NCBI RefSeq assembly: GCF_039360445.1
Contig: NZ_CP134981.1
Span: 317,280 to 381,279 of the forward strand
DNA: 64,000 nucleotides
Source of the DNA: Buchnera aphidicola (Periphyllus koelreuteriae)
GTDB taxonomy: Bacteria; Pseudomonadota; Gammaproteobacteria; Enterobacterales; Enterobacteriaceae
Direction: 5' to 3'
Below are positions 52,487-63,425 of the stretch, one piece after another. Within the stretch, counting starts at the first letter, position 1. The number at the start of each line of letters is the position of its first letter. Made by a program: the position numbers and the translations under genes. Below the pieces are notes generated by a model. The model saw nothing but the letters and a program-made list of their open reading frames with translations. It was not told the origin of the DNA and ran no database searches.

Positions 52487-52597
52487 TTAAGTGTTTTATT
52501 AATAAAAAATATGCATGTATTCTTTGAATTAGCTGCTTCTTTCCAGACCTGACTAAGTATTCAAATTCAACATCATATATACTAATAAAACACTTAA
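52487..52597 (-). ncRNA. ffs: 4.5S RNA, signal recognition particle RNA
   Basis: On the minus strand this stretch contains GTCAGGTCTGGAAAGAAGCA (52532-52552 region), the domain IV core that binds Ffh, with the GGAA tetraloop and the asymmetric internal loop; E. coli has GUCAGGUCCGGAAGGAAGCA. The two ends pair over at least 13 bases (AAGTGTTTTATTA at 52489-52501 with its complement at 52583-52595), closing a single long hairpin of about 110 bases. Exact ends are estimated from the stem. Position between mdlB and dnaX agrees with E. coli order. Confidence 0.95.
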
Positions 52598-52758
52598 AAA
52601 ATAATATTTTTATAAAATTATAATATACATTATTTTTTATAAAAATACAATTTTTTATTGTTTAATAAAAAATACTTTTCTAAAAATAATTATGACTAAT
52701 GAAAATTATTTATAATTATGATAGCATATAAAAATATAAATAAAATTTTATAAATAAA

Positions 52759-53847
52759 ATGAAATATAAAGTATTTGCAAGAAAATGGAGACCAAAAGAT
52801 TTTAATGAAGTAATTGGTCAAAAATATACTATCCAAGCAATTTCTAATAGTTTAAAATTAAATAGAATTCATCAAGCATGGATTTTATACGGAACACGAG
52901 GAATTGGAAAAACAACAATAGCAAGAATTTTAGCAAAATGTCTAAATTGCAAAAAAAAAATTACACATACTCCATGTAAACAATGTATCTCATGTAAAGA
53001 AATTGATAAAAATTTTAGCCCAGATTTAATTGAAATCGACGCTGCATCAAAAACTAAAGTTGAAGATATAAAAGAACTTTTAGAAAATTCAAAATATCCT
53101 CCTATTAAAGAAAGATTTAAAATTTATTTAATTGATGAGATACACATGTTATCTAGATATAGTTTTAATGCACTTTTAAAAACTTTAGAAGAACCACCTA
53201 AACATGTAAAATTTATTTTTGCTACTACAAATATTGAAAAACTTCCAAAAACAATTATTTCTAGATGTATTAGATTTAATTTAACAACTATTTCTATAAA
53301 AAATATTAAATTAAATATAAAAAATATTTTAAAAAATGAAAAAATTTTTTATGAAAAAAATACTTTAGATTTAATTTCAAATGCTGCAGATGGTAGCATG
53401 AGAGATGCATTAAGTATAACAGAACAAGCTATTTCTATAGGTAATGGAAAAATAAAAAATTCTAACGTTAAAAAAATGTTAGGAATATTTAAATATGAAA
53501 ATTTTTTAAATTTACTTCAAGCAATTTTTGAACAAAATGCAAAAAAAATAATGAAATTTAAAGAAAAAATTTTATCTTTAGATGTTGAACCTGATCAAAT
53601 TTTAATAGAATTATTAAGATTATTACATTATTTATATATTTTAAAAATATATTCAATAAAATGGAAATCAAAAATATATAATAAAAAACAACAAAAAATT
53701 TTAAAAAAAATGTCAAAAAAATATAATTATAAAGAAATTAAAAAAAATTATTCAATTATAATTAATGGAAGAAAAGAAATAAATTTTTCTCCATCTAAAA
53801 AGTTAGGAATGGAATTAACATTACTTAAAACACTAAAAAAAAAATAA
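52759..53847 (+). CDS. dnaX: DNA polymerase III clamp-loader subunit DnaX, short form
   Basis: AAA+ motor of the clamp loader. Walker A GTRGIGKT is at 45-52, and the zinc module cysteines are C64, C73, C76 and C79, all at E. coli positions. Walker B IYLIDEIHML and the sensor I region FIFATTNIEKLPKTIISRC follow. The length of 362 covers AAA+ domains I-II and the collar domain III. The tau-specific domains IV-V, which contact DnaB and alpha (E. coli tau 643), are missing, and even the gamma form (431) is longer. No programmed-frameshift signal is needed or seen at the 3' end. Confidence 0.95.
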   Translation: MKYKVFARKWRPKDFNEVIGQKYTIQAISNSLKLNRIHQAWILYGTRGIGKTTIARILAKCLNCKKKITHTPCKQCISCKEIDKNFSPDLIEIDAASKTKVEDIKELLENSKYPPIKERFKIYLIDEIHMLSRYSFNALLKTLEEPPKHVKFIFATTNIEKLPKTIISRCIRFNLTTISIKNIKLNIKNILKNEKIFYEKNTLDLISNAADGSMRDALSITEQAISIGNGKIKNSNVKKMLGIFKYENFLNLLQAIFEQNAKKIMKFKEKILSLDVEPDQILIELLRLLHYLYILKIYSIKWKSKIYNKKQQKILKKMSKKYNYKEIKKNYSIIINGRKEINFSPSKKLGMELTLLKTLKKK

Positions 53848-53930
53848 AATTTTTTATAAAAAAATAATTTTTAATTTATTATTTTATAATAAATTAAAAT
53901 AAAAAAATTAATAATTTTAAAGAGAAAAAA

Positions 53931-54263
53931 ATGTTTAATAAAAAAAATTTTGGGAATTTAATGCAACAAGCTCAAAAAATGCAAGAAAATATGAAAAATA
54001 TACAAAAAAAAATAAAATCTATAAAAGTTACAGGAGAATCAGGAGCTGGATTGGTTAAAATTACATTAAATGGAAATAATATTTGTAAAAAAGTTGAAAT
54101 TGATTCAAATTTATTAAAAGACAATGATAAAGATATTATTGAAGATTTAATAATTGCTGCATTTAATGAAGCAAATAGAAAAATAAAAGAAGAACATAAA
54201 AAAAGAATGTCAAAATTTTCAAATGGAATGCCTATTCCAAATGATTTAAATTTTCCTATTTAA
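53931..54263 (+). CDS. ybaB: Nucleoid-associated protein YbaB/EbfC
   Basis: Small dimeric DNA-binding protein, 110 residues (E. coli 109). Conserved features are the N-terminal helix NFGNLMQQAQKMQENMKNIQ, GESGAGLVKITLNG, and the C-terminal MPIPNDLNFPI. It follows dnaX as in E. coli. The recR gene that normally comes next, and htpG after it, are missing. Confidence 0.95.
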   Translation: MFNKKNFGNLMQQAQKMQENMKNIQKKIKSIKVTGESGAGLVKITLNGNNICKKVEIDSNLLKDNDKDIIEDLIIAAFNEANRKIKEEHKKRMSKFSNGMPIPNDLNFPI

Positions 54264-54354
54264 TAAAATATAATTAAAAAAATTAAAAAAATTAAATTAT
54301 TATATATATTTAAAATAATATTTTTAATAAAATAAATCTTCTTATAGGAAAAAA

Positions 54355-54996
54355 ATGAAAATTATTTTAATTGGATATCCATGCTCTGGAAAAGGAACAC
54401 AAGCTCAATTAATTTCAAAAAAATACAATATACCTAATATTTCAATAGGTGATTTAATAAGATCAAAAATATTAAAAAATTCAATAAAAAATAAAAAACT
54501 AAATGATAAATTAAAATCAGGAGAATTAATTTCAGATAAAATAATTATATCTTTAGTAAAAAATAGATTAAAAAAAAAAGATTGTTTAAATGGTTATATT
54601 TTAGATGGATTACCTAGAACTCTTAATCAAGCAAAATTAATGAATGAAAAAAAAATTAACATTGATTATATAATAGAAATATCAGTATTAAAAAAAAATA
54701 TATTAAAAAGAGCATTAGGAAGACAAATTCATATTCCATCTGGAAGAATTTATCATAAAATTTATAATCCTCCATTAATAAAAAATATAGATAACATTAC
54801 TGGAGAAAAATTAGTTAAAAGACAAGATGATAATCAACATACTATTGAAAAAAGATTAAATCAATACGATTCTGTTAAAAAAAAAATATTTAAATATTAT
54901 AAAAATAAACAAATAAATATTAAATATTTTAAAATTGATGGAAATAAAAAATTAAAAAAAATTACAAATTCTATAAAAAAAATATTAACAAAATAG
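54355..54996 (+). CDS. adk: Adenylate kinase
   Basis: Balances AMP, ADP and ATP. The P-loop is GYPCSGKGT at 7-15, aligned with E. coli GAPGAGKGT but with Tyr, Cys and Ser replacing small residues. NMP-binding and lid segments ISIGDLIRSKI, GYILDGLPRTLNQA, GRIYHKIYNPP and RQDDNQHTIEKRL are conserved. The length is 213 (E. coli 214). The ribosome binding site is ATAGGA. It is followed by tRNA-Arg on the opposite strand. Confidence 0.97.
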   Translation: MKIILIGYPCSGKGTQAQLISKKYNIPNISIGDLIRSKILKNSIKNKKLNDKLKSGELISDKIIISLVKNRLKKKDCLNGYILDGLPRTLNQAKLMNEKKINIDYIIEISVLKKNILKRALGRQIHIPSGRIYHKIYNPPLIKNIDNITGEKLVKRQDDNQHTIEKRLNQYDSVKKKIFKYYKNKQINIKYFKIDGNKKLKKITNSIKKILTK

Positions 54997-55016
54997 TATT
55001 TTTTTTTAAAATTTTT

Positions 55017-55090
<74 letters not shown>

Positions 55091-55222
55091 TTAAAAAATT
55101 ATTCTAATAATTATATAATTTTTATTTTAAAATATATATTATAAATTATTTTTTTTAAAAATACTAGTTATAAGTTTTTAATATTTTTTAAAAAATTAAT
55201 TATTTAAAAAAATGGAAAAAAA

Positions 55223-56089
55223 ATGGTAGCAAAAATAATTAATGGGTTTAAAATTTCTAAAAAAATTCAAAAAAAAATAAAAAATGAAATTTGTAAAAGA
55301 AAAAAAAAAGGATTATTAATTCCAGGATTGGCAGTAATATTAGTTGGAAATAATAATTCATCAAAAATTTATGTAAAAAATAAAAAAATCGCATGCAATA
55401 AAGTTGGTTTTTTTTCTAAAATATTTAAATTTTCTAAAAAAATATCTGAAAAAAAAATAATAAATTTAATAAAAAAATTAAATAAAAATAAATTAATACA
55501 TGGAATTTTAATTCAATTACCTTTGCCAAAAAAAATAAATACATTAAAAATTATAAAAAAAATTTCATATAAAAAAGATGTAGATGGATTTCATCCATTT
55601 AATATAGGTTTATTATGTCAAAGACAACCAAATTTAAGATCATGTACTCCATTTGGAATACTACAATTATTAAAAAAAAAAAAAATAAAAATAAAAGGAT
55701 TAAACGCATTAATTATTGGTGCATCAAATATCGTTGGAAGACCAATGATGTTAGAATTATTACTTGCAGGTTGCACAACAACTGTTGCGCATAGATTTAC
55801 AAAAAATTTATATCAATATGTAAAAAACGCAGATTTAATAATTATTGCCATTGGAAAACCAAATTTTTTAAATGGAAAATTTATAAAAAAAGGAGCAATT
55901 ATTATTGATGTTGGAATTAATAGATTAAAAAATGGAAAAATAGTAGGTGATGTTGATTTCAATTCAAACTATAAAAAAGCTTCATATATTACTCCTGTAC
56001 CTGGAGGAGTAGGACCTATGACTGTAACGAGTTTATTACAAAATACTTTATATGCATGTAAAAAATATTATGATAAAAAAATTTTATAA
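55223..56089 (+). CDS. folD: Methylenetetrahydrofolate dehydrogenase/cyclohydrolase
   Basis: Bifunctional NADP enzyme giving 10-formyl-THF, which Fmt needs for initiator tRNA formylation. The catalytic Tyr/Lys pair is in [10 protein letters not shown]. Other blocks are [21 protein letters not shown], the Rossmann motif [12 protein letters not shown], and [17 protein letters not shown]. The length is 288, the E. coli length. Its TAA overlaps the convergent cysS stop codon region by six bases. Confidence 0.96.
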   Translation: MVAKIINGFKISKKIQKKIKNEICKRKKKGLLIPGLAVILVGNNNSSKIYVKNKKIACNKVGFFSKIFKFSKKISEKKIINLIKKLNKNKLIHGILIQLPLPKKINTLKIIKKISYKKDVDGFHPFNIGLLCQRQPNLRSCTPFGILQLLKKKKIKIKGLNALIIGASNIVGRPMMLELLLAGCTTTVAHRFTKNLYQYVKNADLIIIAIGKPNFLNGKFIKKGAIIIDVGINRLKNGKIVGDVDFNSNYKKASYITPVPGGVGPMTVTSLLQNTLYACKKYYDKKIL

Positions 56090-57430
56090 TATTTTTTTAT
56101 CTTTTATATTAACTCCTAATTTTAATAATTCATTTCTTAATAAATCAGATTTATTCCACAATTTTAATTTTCTAGCTTTATTTCTTTTATTAATTATTTT
56201 TTTTATTTTTTCATTTAATTTTGTTTCATTTTTTTTATTGAATTTAAAAGAATTAAATTTTTTAGAAAAAAAACCTAAAATTCGACCTAAATATAATAAC
56301 GTTTCAGATAAATATTTAGATTTTTTAAAATTTTTTTTTTCATAATAAAAAATTATTTTTTTTGATAATTTTAATAAAATCGAAAGAGCAACAGGTGTAT
56401 TAAAATTGTTATTCATTGATTTTTTAAATAAATAAAAATAAGAAGAATTTTTTAAACAAACATTTGTATTTATTTTTTTAAAAATATTTAAACAAAAATA
56501 AAATTTTTTTACTATTTTTTCTGAATTTTTTAAATTTTTTATATTATAATAAATTGGATGTCTATAATTTGTTGAAAGAAAATAATAACGAATAGAATCT
56601 GAATGAAAATACATAATTAAATCTTTAATTAAAAAAGTGTTACCAATAGATTTAGACATTTTTTCATTTTTAAAGATAATCATCCCTGTATGTAACCAAT
56701 AATTTACAAAATTTATATTTTTAAAACATTCTGATTGAGCTCGTTCATTTTCATGATGAGGAAAAATTAAATCATTTCCTCCTCCGTGTATATCTATAGT
56801 ATTTTTAAAATACTTTTGATTAATTGCTGAACATTCAATATGCCAACCAGGTCTTCCGTTTCCCCAAGGTGAATCCCAAAAATTTTCTTCTTTTTTACTT
56901 TTTTTCCAAAGAACAAAATCATTTTCTTGTTTAAAAAAAAATTTTTTATTATTATTTTTTTTATATAATTCTCCATATCTTTTATAATTTTTAATAGAAA
57001 AAAAAATATCACCGTTATTTAAAATATAAGCAAAATTATTTTTTAATAAAAAATCAATAATTTGTATTATATCTAAAATATGATCTGTTGCACGTGGTTC
57101 TAAAGTTGGTTTTTTTAAATTTAATGAATAAAAATCTAAATTCATTTTATTAATTATTATTTCTGTAAATTTTTTTATACTTAATTGTTTTAATTTAGAT
57201 TTTTCAATAATTTTATCATCTATATCTGTAATATTTCTAATATATTTAACATAATATCCAATATTATTTAAATAACGATAAACTATATCAAAAAATAAAA
57301 AAGTTCGTGCATGACCAATATGACAAAAATCATATACAGTAACTCCACAAACATACATAGAAACTTTTTTTTTTTTAATAGATTTGAATATTTCTTTTTT
57401 TCGAGTTAAAGTATTAAATATTTTTAACAT
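56084..57430 (-). CDS. cysS: Cysteinyl-tRNA synthetase
   Basis: Class I synthetase. Zinc ligand C28 is in [14 protein letters not shown] at about 37-40 (CHIGHART), the zinc segment [12 protein letters not shown] and [17 protein letters not shown], and KMSKS is EKMSKSIGN. The length is 448 (E. coli 461). It is convergent with folD, stops overlapping, and divergent from ybeD across about 70 bases. Identification is secure. Confidence 0.97.
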   Translation of the reverse strand: MLKIFNTLTRKKEIFKSIKKKKVSMYVCGVTVYDFCHIGHARTFLFFDIVYRYLNNIGYYVKYIRNITDIDDKIIEKSKLKQLSIKKFTEIIINKMNLDFYSLNLKKPTLEPRATDHILDIIQIIDFLLKNNFAYILNNGDIFFSIKNYKRYGELYKKNNNKKFFFKQENDFVLWKKSKKEENFWDSPWGNGRPGWHIECSAINQKYFKNTIDIHGGGNDLIFPHHENERAQSECFKNINFVNYWLHTGMIIFKNEKMSKSIGNTFLIKDLIMYFHSDSIRYYFLSTNYRHPIYYNIKNLKNSEKIVKKFYFCLNIFKKINTNVCLKNSSYFYLFKKSMNNNFNTPVALSILLKLSKKIIFYYEKKNFKKSKYLSETLLYLGRILGFFSKKFNSFKFNKKNETKLNEKIKKIINKRNKARKLKLWNKSDLLRNELLKLGVNIKDKKIL

Positions 57431-57503
57431 TAATATTTCTCTATAAAATAAATTTTATAATTTATATAATATAAATATTAAATATATAAAAAAAAGAAAA
57501 AAT

Positions 57504-57767
57504 ATGTATAAAAAATTAAAAAAACTTTTAAAATTTCCAATTAATTTTACTTTTAAAATTATTTGTTTAAATAAAAAAAATATGAAAAAAAAAATTTTAA
57601 AAATAATTAAAAAAAAATTATTAAAAATTAAAAAAAAAAATATAAATTTTAGTAAAAATAAAAAATATTTTTCTTATTCTATAACAATTTATTTTAAAAA
57701 ATTTAAAGATATAAAATATATTTATAAAAAAATTGGAAAATTAAAATTTGTAAAAATAGTTTTTTAA
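57504..57767 (+). CDS. ybeD: DUF493-family protein YbeD
   Basis: At 87 residues it is the same length as E. coli YbeD and alignable end to end: the N-terminal LKKLLKFPINFTFKIIC matches LNELLEFPTPFTYKVMG, and the C-terminal YSITIYFKKFKDIKYIYKKIGKLKFVKIVF matches the family's ferredoxin-like ACT-type fold. The function is not established; in E. coli it lies next to lipB. A terminator hairpin follows 12 bases after the stop. Confidence 0.85.
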   Translation: MYKKLKKLLKFPINFTFKIICLNKKNMKKKILKIIKKKLLKIKKKNINFSKNKKYFSYSITIYFKKFKDIKYIYKKIGKLKFVKIVF

Positions 57768-57779
57768 AAAAAAAACATT

Positions 57780-57820
57780 CTGTCCAGTACAAATAATTTT
57801 AAAGTACTGAACAGTTTTTT
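57780..57820. terminator. Bidirectional rho-independent terminator between ybeD and cspE
   Basis: CTGTCCAGTAC at 57780-57790 pairs with GTACTGAACAG at 57804-57814 (one C-A mismatch, loop of 13) and is followed by TTTTTT on the plus strand. On the minus strand the same stem is followed, after CATT-type bases, by a longer U run (57766-57775 complement). The genes converge on it, so it can serve both. It is the most GC-containing intergenic hairpin in the window. Confidence 0.85.
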
Positions 57821-57872
57821 AAAATTTTAAAAATTTTAAAAAATTATAATACATTTTGTATTATTAAAAAAA

Positions 57873-58082
57873 TTATAAACTGGTAACGTTAGCTGCAGAT
57901 GGACCTTTTGCTCCTTCTACAATCTCAAATTCTACACTTTGTCCTTCTGCTAAAGTTTTAAATCCATCACTTTGAATAGCTGAAAAATGAACAAAAACAT
58001 CTTTACTACCATCTTCAGGAGTGATAAATCCAAAACCTTTTGCTTCATTAAACCATTTAACATTACCTTTAATCTTAGACAT
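57873..58082 (-). CDS. cspE: Cold shock-family RNA chaperone CspE
   Basis: Single OB-fold nucleic-acid-binding protein of 69 residues. RNP1 is KGFGFI at 15-20 and RNP2 VFVHF at 29-33. The sequence [12 protein letters not shown] and [10 protein letters not shown] is closer to E. coli CspE than to CspC. AAGG lies about nine bases before the ATG. It is by far the least A/T-shifted protein gene here (for example GGT AAC GTT AGC near its end), which suggests strong selection or high expression. E. coli CspE acts as an antiterminator and RNA chaperone. Confidence 0.96.
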   Translation of the reverse strand: MSKIKGNVKWFNEAKGFGFITPEDGSKDVFVHFSAIQSDGFKTLAEGQSVEFEIVEGAKGPSAANVTSL

Positions 58083-58324
58083 CTTTTATTACCTTTACAT
58101 GAAAATATTACATAATTCTGAAATTTAATATTTATTAATTTATATAAATTTAAAAATTTTAATATATTTTTATATAAATAATTAAAATAAATAATAAAAA
58201 ATTTTTAACTTAATTTATTAAAAAATAAGTTTTTATTTTTAAATTACTTTGTTAAAAATAAAAATTTATTTTTTTCATTTGTTTTATATTTTTTAAAATA
58301 ATATTTTTATATTTTTTAAAAAAT

Positions 58325-58444
58325 AAGCCTGGAAATTTCCTACTCTCACACGGGGAGACCCCGAACTACCATCGGCGTTATAATGTTTCACTTCTGAGTT
58401 CGAAATGGATTCAGGTGGTACCATTACACTATTTTAACCAGGCT
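58325..58444 (-). rRNA. rrf: 5S ribosomal RNA
   Basis: The minus strand reads AGCCTGGTTAAAATAGTG at the 5' end and ends in TTTCCAGGCT, so the terminal stem GCCTGG/CCAGGC closes. Internal blocks CGAACTCAGAAGTGAAAC, CGCCGATGGTAGT and TCTCCCCGTGTGAGAGTAGG match E. coli 5S. It is about 120 bases long and lies downstream of 23S in the same transcript. It is far less A/T-rich than its surroundings. Confidence 0.97.
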
Positions 58445-58512
58445 ATAAAAATTTTTGCTCTATATACTTTAATATATAATTTTATATATTAAAATATACA
58501 TTTTTTATTTTT

Positions 58513-58586
58513 TAATTTCGGTAACAAGCATTTTATTAATTTAAATAAAAAAACTAATATTTTTAAAAAAACACCTCTGGTGTTGT

Positions 58587-58590
<4 letters not shown>
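58513..58590 (-). other. 3' arm of the 23S rRNA processing stem
   Basis: This segment just beyond the 23S 3' end is an imperfect inverted copy of 61504-61575. Matching blocks, from the rRNA outward, are the TTGTAAGATTAAG stretch, the AACACC-type block, AATTTAAATAAA, and CGGTAACAAGCAT against CGGAAACAAGCAT. Paired, they form a long stalk enclosing the whole 23S, the usual RNase III substrate. Confidence 0.85.
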
Positions 58591-61503
<2,913 letters not shown>

Positions 61504-61512
<9 letters not shown>

Positions 61513-61575
61513 TTACAACCCACAGGTGTTTTTTTTATAATTTATTTAAATTATGCTTGTTTCCGAATTTTTAAA
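61504..61575 (-). other. 5' arm of the 23S rRNA processing stem
   Basis: Leader sequence between tRNA-Glu and 23S that pairs with 58513-58590. Blocks in the RNA are TTCGGAAACAAGCATAATTT, then AAACACCTGTGGGTTGTAAG leading into the mature 5' end. Differences from a perfect repeat are a few substitutions and about 20 extra bases in the 3' arm, so both arms have been kept complementary despite A/T drift. Confidence 0.85.
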
Positions 61576-61580
61576 GAACT
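61568..61580 (-). promoter_or_regulatory. boxA-like antitermination element in the 23S leader
   Basis: Minus-strand AGTTCTTTAAAAA, followed by TTCGGAAACAAGC, closely resembles the E. coli rrn spacer boxA region (TGCTCTTTAAAAA, then a sequence ending CAAGC). boxA RNA is bound by NusB/NusE, and nusB is present at 35.4 kb. Confidence 0.75.
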
Positions 61581-61672
61581 TAAAAAATTATATATTTAAA
61601 AAAATAATTTTTGTTGAAAAACAATTGTATCACAATATATAAAAATAACAAATATATTTTTAAAAAAAATAT

Positions 61673-61745
61673 TGTCCCCTAGGGGAATTGAACCCCTGTT
61701 GCTGCCGTGAAAGGGCAGTGTCCTAGACCGCTAGACGAAGAGGAC
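61673..61745 (-). tRNA. tRNA-Glu (UUC)
   Basis: A 73-base cloverleaf starting GTCCTCTTCGTCTAG, with anticodon loop CTTTCAC (anticodon UUC) and T arm GGGGTTCAATTCCCC. The discriminator is A where E. coli has G. CCA is not encoded. It lies upstream of 23S in the same direction, so the transcript is tRNA-Glu-23S-5S. In E. coli some rrn operons carry tRNA-Glu in the 16S-23S spacer; here the 16S half has been separated off. Confidence 0.97.
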
Positions 61746-61843
61746 TTAATTTTTTTTAAAAATTAAATAAAAAAATATAAATTTTTATATATATAATTTC
61801 TATATATTAATTTAATAAAAATTTTCAATAATAATATAACTAT

Positions 61844-61870
61844 ATTATATATTTAAAAAAAAAGAGTCAA
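61844..61870 (-). promoter_or_regulatory. Promoter of the tRNA-Glu-23S-5S operon
   Basis: On the minus strand TTGACT (61865-61870) is followed after 15 bases by TATAAT (61844-61849); an overlapping TAATAT gives a 17-base spacing. It lies about 100 bases upstream of tRNA-Glu, downstream of aroE. A near-perfect -35 is rare in this sequence, so the match is more convincing than the many TATAAT-like hexamers. Confidence 0.65.
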
Positions 61871-61905
61871 GTATTTTTTAATATTCATTAAAATTAAAAA
61901 ATAAT

Positions 61906-62730
61906 TTATTTAAATAAATATTTAATTGTTTTTTTAATATCTGGAAAAATTTTATTCCATAAAAAAAATGAATGAGCTGCTTGATGAATTAACATTCCAA
62001 TTCCATTATAAACATTTTTTGATCCATAAAATTCACAAAAACTCATAAAAGAAGTTTTTTTATTCATATAAAACATGTCATAACATATAGTTTTTTTTTT
62101 AATAATATTATATGATATTAAAGGTAATTCATTTGAAATACTTGCAGATGTAGAATTAATAATTAAATCAAAATTTATACCTCTTAAATTTTTATAAAAA
62201 ATAGATTCTATATTTCCAAATTTAGAAAACTCTTTTGATAAAATTTTTGCTTTTTGAAATGTTCGATTTGTAATAAAAACATTACATCCAAATTTTAATA
62301 ATGGATAAATAATTCCTCTAGAAGCTCCACCAGCACCAATAATTAATAAATTAAAATTTTTTTTTATAATATTATGAAACAATAAATCTGATATAAAACC
62401 TATACCATCTGTATTATCCCCTATAATTTGTCCATTATTACATTTTTTTAATGTATTTATAGAACCAGCAATTGTCGCTCTTTTAGTAATATTATTACAT
62501 AATGAAAAAATTTTTTCTTTAAACGGAAGAGTAATATTTGCTCCTTTTCCTCCTTTTTTAAAAAATAATGTTATTTCATCTAAAAAAAATTTTTTTGATG
62601 CACAAATTTTAATATATTTTTTTTTTAAATTATATAATTTAAAAAAAAAATTATGTATTTGAGGAGATTTACTATGATGAATCGGGTTACCAAATACTGC
62701 ATAAATTTCTTTTTTATATAAACAAATCAA
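61906..62730 (-). CDS. aroE: Shikimate dehydrogenase
   Basis: NADP enzyme reducing 3-dehydroshikimate to shikimate on the way to chorismate, and so to the phenylalanine and tryptophan supplied to the host. Catalytic K71 (ITLPFKEKIF) and D108 (GDNTDGIGF) correspond to E. coli K65 and D102, and the NADP loop is IIGAGGASRGIIYPLL. TTG is the start: AGGAG lies nine bases upstream and no ATG precedes the conserved EIYAVFGNPIHHSKSP. The product is 274 residues, with six more at the N terminus than E. coli. It lies upstream of tRNA-Glu-23S-5S on the same strand. Confidence 0.95.
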   Translation of the reverse strand: MICLYKKEIYAVFGNPIHHSKSPQIHNFFFKLYNLKKKYIKICASKKFFLDEITLFFKKGGKGANITLPFKEKIFSLCNNITKRATIAGSINTLKKCNNGQIIGDNTDGIGFISDLLFHNIIKKNFNLLIIGAGGASRGIIYPLLKFGCNVFITNRTFQKAKILSKEFSKFGNIESIFYKNLRGINFDLIINSTSASISNELPLISYNIIKKKTICYDMFYMNKKTSFMSFCEFYGSKNVYNGIGMLIHQAAHSFFLWNKIFPDIKKTIKYLFK

Positions 62731-62933
62731 AAATTTAATCTCCTATAAAAATATAATATAATTTTATAATTTCAAACCAATTTAAAAAAAAATTTAAATA
62801 TTATACAATTATATTTTAAAATATATTTATTATTTTTTATATACTTATTATTTTTTATAAAATATTTATATTTAAAAATATATTTTAATATATAATTAAA
62901 ATTTAATTTTAAAAAAAAAAACAAAAAAAAAAT

Positions 62934-63425
62934 ATGCCTATTTTAAAAATAGTTCAATATCCAAATAAAATTTTAAGAAAAATATCTAAACCAGTAAAAG
63001 AATTTAATAAAAATATAAAAGAAATTACAGAAAAGATGTTTGAAACAATGTATAAAAAAAACGGGATGGGCTTAGCAGCAATACAAATAAATATTAAACA
63101 ACAAATAATTGTAATAGATAAATTATATCCTTTAAAAAAATCTATAGTATTAATTAATCCAAAAATTATAAAAAAATCTGGAAAAATTTATATTAAAGAA
63201 GGTTGTTTATCAATTCCAAAATATGAATATATTACTAATTCTAGATATAAAGAAATTGTTGTTGAAGCATATAATCTTGTTGGAAAAAAATTTATACTAC
63301 AAGCAAATTCTGTTTTATCTGTATGTATACAACATGAAATAGATCATTTAAAAGGAATATTATTTATAGATTATTTATCTCCTTTAAAAAAAAACAGAAT
63401 AAAAAAAAATTTTAAAAAAAGATGA
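62934..63425 (+). CDS. def: Peptide deformylase
   Basis: Fe(II) hydrolase removing the N-formyl group from nascent proteins. All three motifs are intact: GMGLAAIQI, EGCLSIP with metal ligand C91, and QHEIDHLKG with H134, E135 and H138. The length is 163 (E. coli 169). Its TGA overlaps the ATG of fmt (ATGA), so the two are translationally coupled. It is divergent from aroE across about 200 bases. Confidence 0.97.
   Translation: MPILKIVQYPNKILRKISKPVKEFNKNIKEITEKMFETMYKKNGMGLAAIQINIKQQIIVIDKLYPLKKSIVLINPKIIKKSGKIYIKEGCLSIPKYEYITNSRYKEIVVEAYNLVGKKFILQANSVLSVCIQHEIDHLKGILFIDYLSPLKKNRIKKNFKKR

Noticed and set aside
56052..56345. 97-codon open frame on the plus strand
   Set aside because: It is antisense to the 3' part of cysS and overlaps the end of folD; composition is the mirror of the cysS codons and there is no ribosome binding site.
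58310..58325. TATTTTTTAAAAAATA palindrome after 5S as terminator
   Set aside because: It is a pure A/T palindrome with negligible stem stability, of a kind found throughout the intergenic DNA.
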